In this document: in pieces, positions 52,279-61,227 of the stretch
Position numbering within the stretch: position 1 is the first letter of the stretch
How the letters are laid out: the number at the start of each line of letters is the position of its first letter
Origin: Chloroflexota bacterium
GTDB lineage: Bacteria; Chloroflexota; Anaerolineae; Anaerolineales; Anaerolineaceae
NCBI GenBank assembly: GCA_016887485.1
Contig: CP069394.1
Span: forward strand, 2,604,001 to 2,668,000
Reading direction: 5' to 3'
Length of the DNA: 64,000 bases
The notes under the pieces: model-generated
Told to the model about the DNA's origin: nothing
Seen by the model: the letters and a program-made list of their open reading frames with translations, nothing else
The model's database searches: none
Translations under genes and position numbers: made by a program

Positions 52279-52307
52279 TTTATTTTATTAGGTTTATCGT
52301 TTATAAT
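52279..52307 (+). promoter_or_regulatory. Weak candidate promoter of the BMP-type ABC operon
   Basis: TTTATT, 17-bp spacer and perfect TATAAT (52302-52307), 43 bp before the ATPase start. The upstream box is poor. Confidence 0.4.
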
Positions 52308-52349
52308 TGTTTATCAACTAGACGCCCGTTAGCGAGCGAAAAAGGAGTG

Positions 52350-53900
52350 ATGAATTTGGCGGAAGTGGAATATATTATCGAAATGCTGAATATCACCAAG
52401 GATTTCCCAGGTATCAGAGCCAACGATAACATAACGCTCCAGCTTAAAAAAGGGGAAATCCATGCCTTACTTGGCGAAAACGGCGCTGGTAAAAGCACTT
52501 TAATGAGCGTACTCTTCGGCCTTTATCAGGCGGAAGAGGGAATCATCAAGAAGAACGGCGAAGTTGTTAATATCGCGAATCCAAATGACGCTAACGATCT
52601 CCACATTGGCATGGTCCACCAGCATTTCATGCTGGTTGAATGTTTCTCAGTGTTGGACAACATTATCCTCGGGGTTGAGCCGACCAAGGCCGGTTTGCTT
52701 CAGGAAAACGAAGGCCGGAAGAAGGTCGTTGAGCTTTCTGAAAAATATGGCCTCCATGTTGAACCGGATGCGCTCATCGAGGATATCTCCGTCGGGATGC
52801 AACAGCGTGTTGAAATCTTGAAAATGCTTTATCGCGATAACGAGATCCTTATCTTTGACGAACCCACCGCTGTGCTGACGCCCCAGGAAATTAAAGAACT
52901 TATGGAGATTATGCGGAACTTCACCCGTGAGGGAAAGAGCATTCTCTTCATCACCCATAAGCTGCAGGAAATCATGGATGTTTCCGACCGTGTGACGGTA
53001 CTCAGGCGTGGTAAGTGTATTGGCACAGTCAATACAGCGGACACCACGGTTGAAGAACTCTCCTCGATGATGGTTGGCCGCCCTGTAAGCTTTGTGGTGG
53101 ATAAAGCGGATATCGAGCCGGGTGAAATTATCCTCGATGTTAAAGATCTCACCGTCCCCTCTCGTCTCCATAAGAATAATGCTGTTAAAAACGTTTCTTT
53201 CAATGTACGCCAGGGTGAGATCGTCTGCCTTGCGGGTATTGAAGGCAACGGCCAGGACGAGTTGGTCTATGCCCTGACAGGCCTTGAAAAGCAGTCGGAT
53301 GGGACGATCACCCTCCGCGGGCAGGATATTTCAAAGGCCTCCATTCGCGAACGTTCGGTGGATGGCATGAGCCATATCCCAGCGGACAGGCATAAATATG
53401 GCCTGATCCTCGATTACACCTTAGAAGAGAACATGGTACTTGAGCGTTTTTGGGAACCGGAATTCCAAAAGAACGGCTTTATCAAATTTGACGCCGTCCG
53501 GGCCTATTCGGACAGACTTATTGAGCAGTACGATGTCCGCTCTGGTCAGGGCAGCACAACCCTTGTCCGTTCAATGTCTGGGGGCAACCAACAAAAGGCA
53601 ATCGTGGCCCGGGAAATAGACAAGAATCCCGAGCTTCTGGTTGCCGTGCAGCCTACCCGCGGCCTTGACGTGGGGGCGATCGAATACATCCACAAGCAGC
53701 TCGTGGCCCAGCGCGACGCAGGAAAAGCAGTTTTGCTCGTTTCTCTGGAACTGGACGAAGTTATGAACGTTTCCGACCGCATCCTCGTTATGTACGAGGG
53801 CGAGATCGTAGGCGAATTTGATCCCAAGAATACTACTGTCGATGAACTCGGTCTCTATATGGCCGGCGCAAAGCGCAACATCGAGAAGAAGGGAGCTTAG
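52350..53900 (+). CDS. ABC transporter ATPase, nucleoside/BMP type (two nucleotide-binding domains)
   Basis: A 516-residue double ATPase. First domain: Walker [17 protein letters not shown], signature [14 protein letters not shown] and Walker [15 protein letters not shown]; second domain: [14 protein letters not shown] (degenerate Walker A), signature [14 protein letters not shown] and Walker B-like [15 protein letters not shown], the usual asymmetry of sugar/nucleoside importers. AAAGGAG is very close to the ATG; TTG 52356 may be the true start. Leu codons are mostly CTC/CTT, unlike CTG-rich neighbours. First gene of the operon. Confidence 0.92.
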   Translation: MNLAEVEYIIEMLNITKDFPGIRANDNITLQLKKGEIHALLGENGAGKSTLMSVLFGLYQAEEGIIKKNGEVVNIANPNDANDLHIGMVHQHFMLVECFSVLDNIILGVEPTKAGLLQENEGRKKVVELSEKYGLHVEPDALIEDISVGMQQRVEILKMLYRDNEILIFDEPTAVLTPQEIKELMEIMRNFTREGKSILFITHKLQEIMDVSDRVTVLRRGKCIGTVNTADTTVEELSSMMVGRPVSFVVDKADIEPGEIILDVKDLTVPSRLHKNNAVKNVSFNVRQGEIVCLAGIEGNGQDELVYALTGLEKQSDGTITLRGQDISKASIRERSVDGMSHIPADRHKYGLILDYTLEENMVLERFWEPEFQKNGFIKFDAVRAYSDRLIEQYDVRSGQGSTTLVRSMSGGNQQKAIVAREIDKNPELLVAVQPTRGLDVGAIEYIHKQLVAQRDAGKAVLLVSLELDEVMNVSDRILVMYEGEIVGEFDPKNTTVDELGLYMAGAKRNIEKKGA

Positions 53901-53905
53901 CTAAA

Positions 53906-55135
53906 GTGAAAAGGAAGAATGGCTCCCCATGGTTGGGAGGAGACAGGCTAGCGTCGATTGGCGCTTCCTTTATATCAATCATAATCGGCCTCCTTTTTGG
54001 CTTCTTATTCCTCATTGTATTAAGCCTTATCAACAGCGGCGGTGAAGGCTTCATCTCAGTCATCACCAATGCCTGGAAATATGGCTTCAAACAGATTTTG
54101 ATGGGTGGCTTTTACCTCCCACCGATTAGCATTGGCCAGGAGATAGCCGCCACTGCTCCGCTCATCCTGACCGGCCTTTCCGTTGGTTTTGCTTTCAAGA
54201 CCGGCCTTTTCAATATCGGTGCAGCAGGGCAATACACTCTGGGCGCTTTTGGGGCTCTGTTCTGCGCTATTGTCCTCGGCCTGCCCTGGTGGGCTTGTCT
54301 GCTCGGGGCGACTCTCTTTGGTGCGCTCTGGGGCGCCATCCCAGGCATTTTCAAGGCCTATCTCAACATCCATGAGGTCATCACATCCATCATGTTCAAC
54401 TGGATTGGCCTCTATGCCGTCAACACTATCATGTATGGCGGCGGTACTGGTGTGATGTATGACTCCACCAAGACCAAAGTATGGGACCTGCGTTCCTTGT
54501 TCCCCGCTTCGGTTATTCCCAATATGGGATTAGCGGCATACTTCAAAAACAGGTCAACGACCATTGCGATATTCCTCGCAATCGTAATCGCAATAGTTAT
54601 CTACATCGTCATTGATAAAACGACCTTCGGCTATGAATTAAAAGCCTGCGGTTTCAACAAGAGTGCAGCCAGATATGCCGGGATCAGTGAGAAAAAGAAC
54701 ATCGTTCTCTCAATGGTCATTGCGGGTGCGCTTGCAGGTTTTGGTGCTGGGCTTTTCTATCTCTCAGGTATTGCCGAATGGAGACCATTGGATTCCACAG
54801 CGTTGCCGGCAATTGGCTTCAACGGTATTGCCGTCGCCCTGCTGGCCTCCTCCAATCCGATCGGTACGATCTTCTCCGCACTGTTCATTTCGCACATCAC
54901 GACAGGCGGAAGCCTGATGAATTCCCAGTACTTTCCACCTGAAATTGCGGACATTATCTCGGGGATCATCATTTATCTCTGCGCGTTCTCACTGCTCTTC
55001 AAGCAGATGCTTATGAAGAAGCGTGGTTCTCAAAAGCTTGCCGTTGATTTAGTTGACGTTACAGTGAAAGAACCACAGCAAATAGACAGCTTCCTCCCTG
55101 AGGAAGAAGTTGACGGAAAGGAGATTGACGACTAA
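53906..55135 (+). CDS. ABC transporter permease, nucleoside/BMP type (NupP-like)
   Basis: A 409-residue permease with about nine helices and an N-terminal extension. LTGLSVGFAFKTGLFNIGAAGQYTLG-type short blocks (for example FKTGLFNIGAAGQ near residue 95), KAYLNIHEVITSIMFNW, and KACGFNKSAARYAGIS followed by GALAGFGAGLFYLSG are typical of the inner membrane components that pair with BMP lipoproteins. GTG start with GGGAG upstream. Overlaps the next permease by 1 bp. Confidence 0.9.
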   Translation: MKRKNGSPWLGGDRLASIGASFISIIIGLLFGFLFLIVLSLINSGGEGFISVITNAWKYGFKQILMGGFYLPPISIGQEIAATAPLILTGLSVGFAFKTGLFNIGAAGQYTLGAFGALFCAIVLGLPWWACLLGATLFGALWGAIPGIFKAYLNIHEVITSIMFNWIGLYAVNTIMYGGGTGVMYDSTKTKVWDLRSLFPASVIPNMGLAAYFKNRSTTIAIFLAIVIAIVIYIVIDKTTFGYELKACGFNKSAARYAGISEKKNIVLSMVIAGALAGFGAGLFYLSGIAEWRPLDSTALPAIGFNGIAVALLASSNPIGTIFSALFISHITTGGSLMNSQYFPPEIADIISGIIIYLCAFSLLFKQMLMKKRGSQKLAVDLVDVTVKEPQQIDSFLPEEEVDGKEIDD

Positions 55136-56052
55136 TGCTGCTCACGAAATACACTCTCCTTTACTCTATGGTTCTTATGCTCGTGGCCCTCGGTGGCGCT
55201 TTCACTGAACACAGCGGTGTGATCAACATCGCGCTCGAAGGTACTATGACCATTGGCGGCCTCGTTGGCGTTCTTGCGCTGGTCGTTCTTCCTGCGGGAA
55301 CCCCGGCTTTTACGGTCGTCCTGGTATCCGTTCTGGCGGCAGGAATTGCAGGCATTCTCTACACCTCACTTCTGGCTTTCGCTTCGGTAAACCTGAAGGC
55401 GGACCAAACGATTGGCGGTACGGCGCTGAACCTTCTTGCTACCGCCCTCGCTGTGGTTGTCGTCCGCAGGTTCAACTTCGGTACTCAATCTGCAAAACTT
55501 ACTTACAACAACGAACCTTTCCTCTTCGATATCGGGGACCTGACGGTCAATGTTTTCCTCTTCATTGGCCTCGCCCTTCTCATCATCTCAATCATTGTGA
55601 TGTATAAGACCCGCTTTGGCCTGCGGCTGCGCGCCTGCGGCGAGCATCCTCAAGCGGCGGATTCAGTCGGCATCAACGTTTACGAAATGCGCTGGTGGGG
55701 CGTACTCATCTCCGGTTTCCTCGGCGGCATTGGTGGTTTTGCCTATATTGTCCCAGCTGTTCAAACCTGGAACTTTGAGGTCGGTGTAGCAGGTATGGGC
55801 TTCCTTGCGCTGGCAGTGATGATCTTTGGCCAGTGGAAGCCAGGCAGAATTTTCTTTGCCGCCCTGTTCTTCGCGATCTTCAAATCAATGGCAAACATTG
55901 CGGACTCGACTATCCTCGCCGCACTGGAGTGGCCGAAGGAAATCTATAACATGATGCCCTTTATCGCCTCAATGATCATTCTGGCATTTACCTCGAAGAA
56001 GTCCCGTGCGCCTAAGGCGGAGGGTATCCCCTACGACAAAACCGGTAGATAA
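55135..56052 (+). CDS. ABC transporter permease, nucleoside/BMP type (NupQ-like)
   Basis: A 305-residue permease with eight or so helices: GGAFTEHSGVINIALEG near residue 18, LKADQTIGGTALNLLATALA near 85, and LRACGEHPQAADSVGINVYEMRW near 165. Second membrane subunit of the importer. Terminated by a strong hairpin. The operon lacks its own binding lipoprotein, which is encoded convergently 330 bp away. Confidence 0.9.
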   Translation: MLLTKYTLLYSMVLMLVALGGAFTEHSGVINIALEGTMTIGGLVGVLALVVLPAGTPAFTVVLVSVLAAGIAGILYTSLLAFASVNLKADQTIGGTALNLLATALAVVVVRRFNFGTQSAKLTYNNEPFLFDIGDLTVNVFLFIGLALLIISIIVMYKTRFGLRLRACGEHPQAADSVGINVYEMRWWGVLISGFLGGIGGFAYIVPAVQTWNFEVGVAGMGFLALAVMIFGQWKPGRIFFAALFFAIFKSMANIADSTILAALEWPKEIYNMMPFIASMIILAFTSKKSRAPKAEGIPYDKTGR

Positions 56053-56072
56053 AGGTTGTAGAAAAAGCAAGA

Positions 56073-56107
56073 GGACGGAAGTGTGGACAACACTTCCGTC
56101 CTTTTTT
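56073..56107 (+). terminator. Terminator of the ABC importer operon
   Basis: An 11-bp stem (GGACGGAAGTG and complement) followed by TTTTTT. Between it and the next terminator (about 230 bp) I see no gene. Confidence 0.92.
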
Positions 56108-56335
56108 GTTGCGTGGGTATTTGCCCCGTTTAAATATCAAGGGCCAAATTCTGCCTTTTGGATGAGGTGAGATTAGCGCTTTTTGTTTTCCGCCTGGATA
56201 TTAGCCTGACTTATTTTCCCCTATAGTCTATTTTGTTGGCCTTCTGATACAACATTGATCGAGAGGTTTCACCAGAACTTATGGTCCCTCTATTTTCAAG
56301 AGGTCGGATTTCATTTACCTTGGAACTAGTTAAAT

Positions 56336-56368
56336 AAAAACATCCGGCTGGATTACAGCCGGATGTTT
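56336..56368 (-). terminator. Terminator of the BMP lipoprotein gene
   Basis: An 11-bp stem (ACATCCGGCTG and complement) with T-run on the minus strand, 19 bp past the stop. Confidence 0.9.
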
Positions 56369-56386
56369 GTTTTACGTCTAGATATA

Positions 56387-57601
56387 TTACTCGATAACGT
56401 TCACGGTGGTGAACTCGGAAACCTCAGGCAGAACGGAGGCATCGGAGCTGTTGTCGATTTCGATGGTGCCATCCATGATGGCAGCTTTGACAGTTTCGTA
56501 TTCTTCGACGGTGAAGGTGCTGAAGTTCCAGGAACCATCAGCAGTAGGAATACCAACATAGTCGCCTTCGGTCAGGGAGAACTTCAGGAACTGGCCGCTG
56601 TAGCTGGCCCAGTTACCGGCCTGCAGTTCGGCCAGGGCGGTCTCGGTTACGTTCTGGAGACCCTTCATGGCGGAGGTGACGAATGGGTTGTAGGCATAGG
56701 TACCAGCTTCAACGCCCGCTACGCCGATAAAGTTCTGGTCGACGTCAACGCCGATAACCATACCGTCATAGTTGAGAGCAGCTTCGATGGCTGATGTGTA
56801 GATACCGCCACCGCAGGCGAATACAATCTCGGTCCCAGCGGAATACCAGCCGTCCATCTTGGCGGTGATGTTTGCATCGCCGAAGAACTGGCCACCATAG
56901 GTGTAGTTGATCTCAATGTCAACGCCCATTTCGGCAGCAGCATCGTCAGCACCCTGGATGAAGCCATAGCCGAAGCGTACGACAGCGGGAACGGCCATGC
57001 CGCCCAGGAAACCAAGTTTGGTGTAGCCATCTTTGACAGCACCGTAACCAGCCAGATAGCCAGCCTGTTCCTCAGCAAAGGCGATACAGGTGGTGTTCGC
57101 GGCGGGTTCGTAATAGGTCACATAGTCGTAGGTCAGGTCGCCGGAGGCTACGTCGATCGCGACGAAGTAGACATCGGGATACAGATCCATAACCTCGAGC
57201 AGTGTTGTGCCGAAGAGGTAACCGGGCATAACGATGACGTTAGCGCCTTCAGCAACAGCCTGGGTGATGGAGATCACGCGGGCATCAGTGCTGTCCTCAG
57301 TGGGCTGATAGTAGGTATATTCGATACCGTTTTCAGTGCACCAAGCCTCAACACCCTGCCAGGTGGCCTGGTTAAAGGACTCGTCATCGATGGTTCCAAC
57401 GTCTGTCACGAGGGCAACCTTCTTGATGATGGGTTCGGCGGTTACTTCGGTTTCTTCCACAACCGGAGCATCAGTAGCGTCGACTACAGCTTCTGTCTCT
57501 TCAACGGGCGCAGCAGTCTCTTCAACTTCGGGGGTGCAGGCGGCAAAGAACATGCTGCCGACAACCAGGATTGTCAAAACAACTAATAGTTTTTTCGACA
57601 T
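56387..57601 (-). CDS. BMP-family ABC substrate-binding lipoprotein (nucleoside-type)
   Basis: A 404-residue lipoprotein (lipobox FFAACTP, Cys about residue 21) with a Glu/Val/Thr-rich linker, then a PnrA/BMP periplasmic-binding fold: KVALVTDVGTIDDESFNQATWQGVEAW near residue 65, VMPGYLFGTTLLEVM, EEQAGYLAGYGAV, KLGFLGGMAVPAVVRFGYGF and VFACGGGIYTSAI. Members bind purine nucleosides (PnrA, BmpA). It is the likely partner of the ABC genes ending convergently nearby. GGAGGAG precedes the ATG, and a promoter is recognisable upstream. Confidence 0.93.
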   Translation of the reverse strand: MSKKLLVVLTILVVGSMFFAACTPEVEETAAPVEETEAVVDATDAPVVEETEVTAEPIIKKVALVTDVGTIDDESFNQATWQGVEAWCTENGIEYTYYQPTEDSTDARVISITQAVAEGANVIVMPGYLFGTTLLEVMDLYPDVYFVAIDVASGDLTYDYVTYYEPAANTTCIAFAEEQAGYLAGYGAVKDGYTKLGFLGGMAVPAVVRFGYGFIQGADDAAAEMGVDIEINYTYGGQFFGDANITAKMDGWYSAGTEIVFACGGGIYTSAIEAALNYDGMVIGVDVDQNFIGVAGVEAGTYAYNPFVTSAMKGLQNVTETALAELQAGNWASYSGQFLKFSLTEGDYVGIPTADGSWNFSTFTVEEYETVKAAIMDGTIEIDNSSDASVLPEVSEFTTVNVIE

Positions 57602-57664
57602 GAAAAATTCTCCTCCTATAGAGTAGGTGATTATTTATGGCTTGGATTTAAGCCATATAGAGTA

Positions 57665-57693
57665 AGTATAATGGCGAATAGGTGCAAGGACAA
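57665..57693 (-). promoter_or_regulatory. Promoter of the BMP lipoprotein gene
   Basis: TTGTCC (minus strand, 57688-57693), 17-bp spacer and TATACT (57665-57670), about 63 bp before the ATG. Confidence 0.6.
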
Positions 57694-57715
57694 GCGTTAA
57701 ATTCGCCTTTAACAA

Positions 57716-59017
57716 TTATTCTTCTTGTTGAACGACCTCTGTTTTGGCCTCTCCTTTATGGACGCCCATCATCATCAGGAAAGCAAGAACAAGGAAGAGA
57801 GGGGCAATGGCCATCATCAGGCGGTAGTTGTTTCCGGATAGCTGGATCGTCCAGCCAAAGATGACTGGGCCAACCGTGGCTGCAACCTGGGAGAAGAAAT
57901 AGTAAAGGCCGGTATAGGTGCCGATATGATCGTCATCCGTCATATCCACGACCATCGGCAGCGAGTTGACATTGATCATTGCCCAGCCGATGCCTGCCAC
58001 CATAAGCAGAATCGAGAGGACATAGAAGCCGGAACCCATCAGAGAGGCGAACTGGATGGTCAGGATCTCTGCGGGGAAAATGTACATCAGGACTACGCAG
58101 GCGATCATGGTGACAATACCCGCCATGATCACACTCTTGCGTTTGAGTTTACTGGCCAAAATCCCGGCTGGGACAGCCATGATCATGAAGACCAGGCCGA
58201 TATAGGAGATTTGGAAGGCACTATCACCGCTGGCCAGGCCGAGGTGTTTTACGCCATAGAGTGTGAAGAAGGTTTCAAGAGCGTTGTAGGCGATGAACCA
58301 GAAGAGGATGGCCAGCAGGATGAACATCGGGCTTTTGTCTTTTTGAGTAAAGACATTGGCGATATTCTTCGTGACTTTTTCATCCATACCGGTATCCTGG
58401 CCCTTGGAGGCCAGATGCAGTTTTGAGGCTATGTATTCTTTCGGTTCCTTGATGAAGATCAGGACCAGCAGGGCAGCGACAACCACCAACGCTCCACCAA
58501 GATAGAAGGGATAACCGGGATTGATGTCATAGAGAGGCCCACCGATTAACGTGGCCAGGACTGTGCCTAAACCGCCCATCAGGTTGATGATCCCATTTGC
58601 TTGGGAGCGGCTGCCCGAGGGGGTGATATCAGGCATCAGTGCCACAACGGGTGTGCGCCAGAAAGCCATCGCCAGCAGCAGGGTCACGCAGCTGAAGATG
58701 AACAGAGGCAGGGCATGGGCGGAAGGAATGATGCCGAACATCGCAGCCGCAAAAGGTGCGCCAACGACGATAAAGGGCAAGCGCCGCCCGATTGGTGAGC
58801 GTAAGCGGTCGGAAAAGACGCCCAATGGGGGTTGGATGATGAGGGCTGCAATATTATCCAGAACCATAATAAAGGCAATAAAGCCGGCTTCAAGCCCAAA
58901 GCGCTCATCCAGGATGAGGGGGACGAAAGCGTTATAAACGGACCAAATGACGCTTACGCCGAAAAAACCGAAGCCTAATAAAAATGTTTTGAGGTAGTTC
59001 GTTCGTTTCGTTTCCAT
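57716..59017 (-). CDS. MFS transporter (GPH/SLC45-like sugar carrier)
   Basis: A 433-residue transporter with twelve helices. The N-terminal half shows GFFGVSVIWSVYNAFVPLIL and QPPLGVFSDRLRSPIGRRLPFIV, the loop 2-3 signature of the sugar-carrying GPH/SLC45 group; the second half has SYIGLVFMIMAVPAGILASKLKRK. Substrate unknown, probably a glycoside or sugar. It ends 23 bp from the promoter of the BMP gene on the same strand, and begins 11 bp after trmD, so it may share transcripts with trmD. Confidence 0.85.
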   Translation of the reverse strand: METKRTNYLKTFLLGFGFFGVSVIWSVYNAFVPLILDERFGLEAGFIAFIMVLDNIAALIIQPPLGVFSDRLRSPIGRRLPFIVVGAPFAAAMFGIIPSAHALPLFIFSCVTLLLAMAFWRTPVVALMPDITPSGSRSQANGIINLMGGLGTVLATLIGGPLYDINPGYPFYLGGALVVVAALLVLIFIKEPKEYIASKLHLASKGQDTGMDEKVTKNIANVFTQKDKSPMFILLAILFWFIAYNALETFFTLYGVKHLGLASGDSAFQISYIGLVFMIMAVPAGILASKLKRKSVIMAGIVTMIACVVLMYIFPAEILTIQFASLMGSGFYVLSILLMVAGIGWAMINVNSLPMVVDMTDDDHIGTYTGLYYFFSQVAATVGPVIFGWTIQLSGNNYRLMMAIAPLFLVLAFLMMMGVHKGEAKTEVVQQEE

Positions 59018-59028
59018 TGAATCTCCAA

Positions 59029-59781
59029 TTATTGATGAGGGTTGAGGTCAGTTGGGTCATAGCCCAGCTCTTTGAGGAAAGCCCGATCCTTTTTGCTTAG
59101 GTCCGCATGCAAAAGGAGGTCTGGGCGGTGTTGCAGGGTTCGGCGCAGTGATTCCTGACGACGCCAGCGGTCAACTTCAGCGTGGTTGCCTGAAAGCAGC
59201 ACATCCGGGATGCCCCAGCCGCGAAATTCGGGTGGGCGGGTGTAGTGGGGATATTCCAGGAGCCCGGTGGCATGTGAATCATCCGTGGGGGCTTCCGGGT
59301 CACCGAGGACGCCGGGAAGCAGCCGGGTGATGGCATCAATCAGCACCAGCGCGGGCAGCTCGCCGCCGGTCAGGACATAATCGCCGATGGAGATTGAGTC
59401 CGTCACGAGATGTTCCCGGATCCGTTCATCCAGGCTTTCATAGCGGCCGCAGAGAAAAGCCAGGTGCTCTTGCTCTGCCAGCTCAAAGGCGATCTTTTGG
59501 GTGAAGGGCCGCCCCTGGGGAGACATGAGGATCACGGGACACTCCGGTGGGGAACCGAGAACAGATTCGACTGCAGCGAAAATTGGCTCCGGTTTCATCA
59601 CCATCCCGCCGCCGCCGCCATAAGGTGTGTCATCAGCGGTGTGGTGCCTGTCAGTGGCCCAATCGCGGATGTTATGGGTTTGAACCTGTAACATACCAGC
59701 TTCCTGGGCGCGCTTGAGGATGCTTGTATTAAGATAGGGGGGGAATACTTCAGGAAAGAGCGAAAATATATCAAAACGCAT
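59029..59781 (-). CDS. trmD: tRNA (guanine-37-N1)-methyltransferase TrmD
   Basis: A 250-residue SPOUT methyltransferase that methylates G37 of tRNAs with SAM. Trefoil-knot motifs are clear: SLFPEVFPPYLNTSIL at the start, DDTPYGGGGGMVMKPEPI near 53-70, LCGRYESLDERI near 111-122 and SIGDYVLTGGELPALVLIDAITRLLPGVLG, then LEYPHYTRPPEFRG. The usual neighbours rpsP, rimM and rplS are absent here. Confidence 0.96.
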   Translation of the reverse strand: MRFDIFSLFPEVFPPYLNTSILKRAQEAGMLQVQTHNIRDWATDRHHTADDTPYGGGGGMVMKPEPIFAAVESVLGSPPECPVILMSPQGRPFTQKIAFELAEQEHLAFLCGRYESLDERIREHLVTDSISIGDYVLTGGELPALVLIDAITRLLPGVLGDPEAPTDDSHATGLLEYPHYTRPPEFRGWGIPDVLLSGNHAEVDRWRRQESLRRTLQHRPDLLLHADLSKKDRAFLKELGYDPTDLNPHQ

Positions 59782-59849
59782 GTCAAGATTCTAGCTTGAA
59801 GCCAGATTCCTGACAAGCGTTTTTCGGGGGAATATTACCAGAATGGGAA

Positions 59850-60473
59850 TTAATTGCCGAATTCTTCCTGATAATCCAGCATGGCAGCCTCAACGATCTT
59901 TTGGGCTTTCTCGTGACCGCCCACGTTGAGGATTTTGATTAGCTGTTCTTGCCCGGGCAGCATCTTATAGGTATGGAAATAATGGGTCAGCCTTTCCACG
60001 ATGATTTCAGGCAGTTCGCTGATATCCTGGATCTGGCCATAGATATTATCGTTGCTCAGGACGGCGATGATCTTATCATCCGCCTCTTTATGATCGAGGA
60101 GCTGGATCACACCAACCACGACCGCTTTGAGGAAAATCTCACCCCGGTTGATCGGCCGTTCACTGATCACACAGATATCCAGCGGGTCACCATCGCCGCG
60201 GAGGGCGCCTTCTGATAGCTCGCGGACATGTTCACCGCAATAAGTGCGGGGGATAAAGCCATACAGCGCGGGCGGTAGTGAGGAGGTGCGTTGGGGCCTG
60301 TCCACAAAGATATAGCCGGTCTCCTTATCGACTTCATACTTGATTGAGTCGAAAGGCGTGATTTCGATAAAGGCATAGACGTTTTTTGGCGGCTCAGGGC
60401 CGGTTTCCAACCCGTGCCAGGGATGGGGACGCCAACGGTAAAACGGCTTGGGAAAATGGCTTTGTTTTTCCAT
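59850..60473 (-). CDS. ppa: Inorganic pyrophosphatase (family I)
   Basis: A 207-residue soluble pyrophosphatase. The active-site signature [12 protein letters not shown] is at about residues 94-105, and [29 protein letters not shown] and [14 protein letters not shown] follow or precede it. About 25 N-terminal residues ([16 protein letters not shown]) exceed the compact family length, a variant known among larger family I enzymes. It drives biosynthesis by removing pyrophosphate. Monocistronic, 68 bp from trmD. Confidence 0.94.
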   Translation of the reverse strand: MEKQSHFPKPFYRWRPHPWHGLETGPEPPKNVYAFIEITPFDSIKYEVDKETGYIFVDRPQRTSSLPPALYGFIPRTYCGEHVRELSEGALRGDGDPLDICVISERPINRGEIFLKAVVVGVIQLLDHKEADDKIIAVLSNDNIYGQIQDISELPEIIVERLTHYFHTYKMLPGQEQLIKILNVGGHEKAQKIVEAAMLDYQEEFGN

Positions 60474-60541
60474 AATTCTTCCTTACTTAGGTCGTGGGGG
60501 TCTGGAGTTCAGGTGCGATGGAAGCGCTTTCCTTTTGACTA

Positions 60542-60895
60542 TTACTGGATAATATTTAAGCCTAGAAGATCGAGCCCCAAGAGCGGCAGCCCGAAAATGA
60601 CCACGCAGGCGCAAAGGCAAAGTACTACCAGCACCACGATCAGGATTATCCACCACTTTGAATTACCCTGTTTGGCCGGTTTATCGACGCTAGTGAAGGT
60701 GGGCTCACTGCTACCTTCTGAGCCCCAGCGGTTAGGGGCGTCTGCTGTGGCAGGGTCCGGTTGAACAGCGCCCCAGCGATTGGTTGTTTCGGCTTTGGGC
60801 TCCGGCATCGGGGCAGGTTCTTCCGGTTTGCTCCAATCTTCGGCTGAAGCACCCATGAATTCATCATAGTCTTTGTCGTCAGGAATGTGTCCCAT
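60542..60895 (-). CDS. Small single-TM protein with acidic N-terminus
   Basis: A 117-residue protein: Asp/Glu/Pro-rich N-terminal two-thirds with a repeated NRWG word (about residues 39 and 55), then a membrane helix at about 80-104 (WWIILIVVLVVLCLCACVVI) and a Leu-rich tail. No family recognised. Similar in layout to the next gene, suggesting related small membrane proteins. It has a weak GGAG at the start. Confidence 0.5.
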   Translation of the reverse strand: MGHIPDDKDYDEFMGASAEDWSKPEEPAPMPEPKAETTNRWGAVQPDPATADAPNRWGSEGSSEPTFTSVDKPAKQGNSKWWIILIVVLVVLCLCACVVIFGLPLLGLDLLGLNIIQ

Positions 60896-60976
60896 TTTTA
60901 TTTCTCCTATTGATTAGTGGATCGCTTCTTCTATTGTACACAAAGTGATGGCTGGGGGTAAATGGGTTGGTGGTTT

Positions 60977-61186
60977 TTAATGAAGGGGGATTGGACGGAA
61001 ATCGAATACCAATAAATTGAAGCAGAAGACCCGCATGAGCAGACAGGCTGCAACGATGATCAGGATGACGGCCATCCAGCAGGAAACAGCTTTTCTGGGC
61101 GCTGGCTGCTCCTCAAGGAATTCGTCGTCGTCATCCTCTATTGACACAAAGGGTTCATCTTCGGGGGTATTATATTCAGGCGGCAT
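60977..61186 (-). CDS. Small acidic single-TM protein
   Basis: A 69-residue protein: strongly acidic N-terminus with a run of Asp/Glu (residues 15-25), a basic hinge, and a membrane helix at about 36-60. Like the preceding gene's product it is an acidic tail on one helix. Function unknown. Coding likelihood is moderate given its length. Confidence 0.4.
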   Translation of the reverse strand: MPPEYNTPEDEPFVSIEDDDDEFLEEQPAPRKAVSCWMAVILIIVAACLLMRVFCFNLLVFDFRPIPLH

Positions 61187-61227
61187 GGAGCTATCCAGGT
61201 TGGATGAAGCGGAGTATCAGGTTGATT

